Source: Paractinoplanes rishiriensis
GTDB lineage: Bacteria > Actinomycetota > Actinomycetes > Mycobacteriales > Micromonosporaceae
Reading direction: 5' to 3'
NCBI RefSeq assembly: GCF_016862375.1
Contig: NZ_BOMV01000057.1
Span: forward strand, 1-64,000
DNA length: 64,000 nucleotides
Under the pieces are notes generated by a model. It made no database searches and was not told where the DNA came from. It saw nothing but the letters and a program-made list of their open reading frames with translations. Below are positions 63,366 through 64,000 of this stretch, one piece after another. Position 1 is the first letter of the stretch. The number at the start of each line of letters is the position of its first letter. The translations under genes and the position numbers were made by a program.

Positions 63366-64000
63366 ATGAGCACGCGGATGATGCGTGGTGGCGCGGCGTT
63401 GGTGCTGGCCGCGGCGCTGGCGATGAGCGGTTGCGCGAACAACGGGACGTCCGGCGGCGACACCGGCGGCACTGGCACGGCCGCCGGCGACGCCAAGCCG
63501 GCCGACACGCCCAAGGACGCCACGGCGGCGCTGGTGGGCGCGGCCAAGAGGCTGCAGGAGGACTCCTTCAAGACCGCCATCAAGATCGGTGACGACGGCA
63601 CGATGACCGGCGTGATGGACCCGAAGACCAAGGTCGGCGAGTTCACCATGGTGGGCGCCGCGGACGGCACCGAGTTCAAGACCGAGATGCGGATGGTCGA
63701 CGGCACCACCTACATGCGGATCACCATGCCGGGCACCGACATCCCGGGCATGGACGGCAAGACCTGGCGCAAGCTGGACGCCAAGGGCGGCCCGGGCACG
63801 CTCGGCAACTTCGACGCCACCGACACCGCCAAGACGCTGGAGTCGGCCACCGACGTCAAGTGGGCCGGCGACAACGCGGTGACCGGCACCATCGACCTGG
63901 ACAAGGCCGGCGAGCAGCTGGGCATGGGCGCCGCGGACCTCAAGAAGATCACCACCAAGTCCATCCCGTTCGAGGCGGGCTTCGACAGCGAGGGCCGGCT
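63366..64000 (+). CDS. LppX/LprAFG-like lipoprotein (partial, runs off the window)
   Basis: ATG 63366 follows GGGGAGGG. The product has a signal peptide with a lipobox-like AMSGC (Cys near 23), then a Thr/Gly/Asp-rich linker. The following region (KDATAALVGAAKRLQEDSFK; GTTYMRITMPG; KTWRKLD) resembles the LppX_LprAFG family of mycobacterial-type lipid-carrier lipoproteins. The frame is open to the last base, giving at least 211 residues. A role in carrying lipids across the envelope is possible by family, not shown. Confidence 0.85.
   Translation, partial: MSTRMMRGGAALVLAAALAMSGCANNGTSGGDTGGTGTAAGDAKPADTPKDATAALVGAAKRLQEDSFKTAIKIGDDGTMTGVMDPKTKVGEFTMVGAADGTEFKTEMRMVDGTTYMRITMPGTDIPGMDGKTWRKLDAKGGPGTLGNFDATDTAKTLESATDVKWAGDNAVTGTIDLDKAGEQLGMGAADLKKITTKSIPFEAGFDSEGR

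Overview
The window is a very GC-rich actinobacterial chromosome segment (strong G/C third-position bias, many GTG starts, dense 4-base ATGA/GTGA stop-start overlaps). PucR and LacI regulators, a Pfa-type lipid synthase, partner-switching proteins and a MoxR/DUF58/VWA operon together suggest a Micromonosporaceae-like filamentous actinomycete, possibly Actinoplanes-like. That placement is inference from gene content and composition. No rRNA, tRNA, CRISPR array or insertion sequence was seen.

Region 1 (1-8,100) is a signalling block. It holds an orphan CheB-like methylesterase, a CheR-coiled coil-PAS protein, a STAS-ATPase fusion, a SigB/SigF-type sigma factor with a C-terminal STAS domain, and a PAS-SpoIIE phosphatase-ATPase-STAS protein. 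A decayed radical SAM/SPASM gene lies inside it. The sigma gene has a candidate SigF/SigB-type promoter. Region 2 (8,009-16,256) has a four-copy 16-bp repeat, an AraC regulator, the operon moxR-DUF58-VWA-HtrA-like protease-response regulator-histidine kinase, and a cupin/zinc alcohol dehydrogenase pair. A 720-bp non-coding stretch follows.

Region 3 (16,977-28,297) looks catabolic. It has a DHFR-like reductase, a flavin reductase fused to a GntR/FCD-like regulator, a luciferase-like monooxygenase, a carboxymuconolactone-decarboxylase-like protein, an enol-lactonase-like hydrolase, aldehyde dehydrogenase, an enoyl-CoA hydratase-like protein, an HbpS/GlcG-like protein, a hydroxyisobutyrate-dehydrogenase-like protein, a cyclase and an SDR. 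Three divergent promoter regions here share a CACACTnnCG motif.

Region 4 (28,320-49,364) is the most striking part: a secondary-lipid cluster. Rightward it encodes a PfaD-like enoyl reductase, a KS-AT-ACP-KR-hotdog synthase and a KS-CLF-AT-four-hotdog synthase. Leftward, as one overlapping operon, it encodes a fatty acyl-AMP ligase-ACP-condensation protein, a BtaA-like 3-amino-3-carboxypropyltransferase, a BtaB-like N-methyltransferase and an alpha/beta hydrolase. A three-part membrane protein (putative oxygenase, PEMT-like and Mpo1/DUF962-like parts) flanks it. The simplest reading is that a dedicated PUFA-synthase-like machine makes an acyl chain that is activated and joined to a homoserine-betaine-type head group. 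A membrane GGDEF protein is coupled to the end of the last synthase gene.

Region 5 (51,002-63,030) is a second catabolic/uptake block: an amidohydrolase, a HisD paralogue, an NMT1/sulfonate-type ABC importer, a divergent LacI regulator with two operator-like palindromes, two PucR-type regulators, a truncated MFS gene and an FAD monooxygenase of the dihydroxypyridine-hydroxylase type. The window ends inside a lipoprotein gene.
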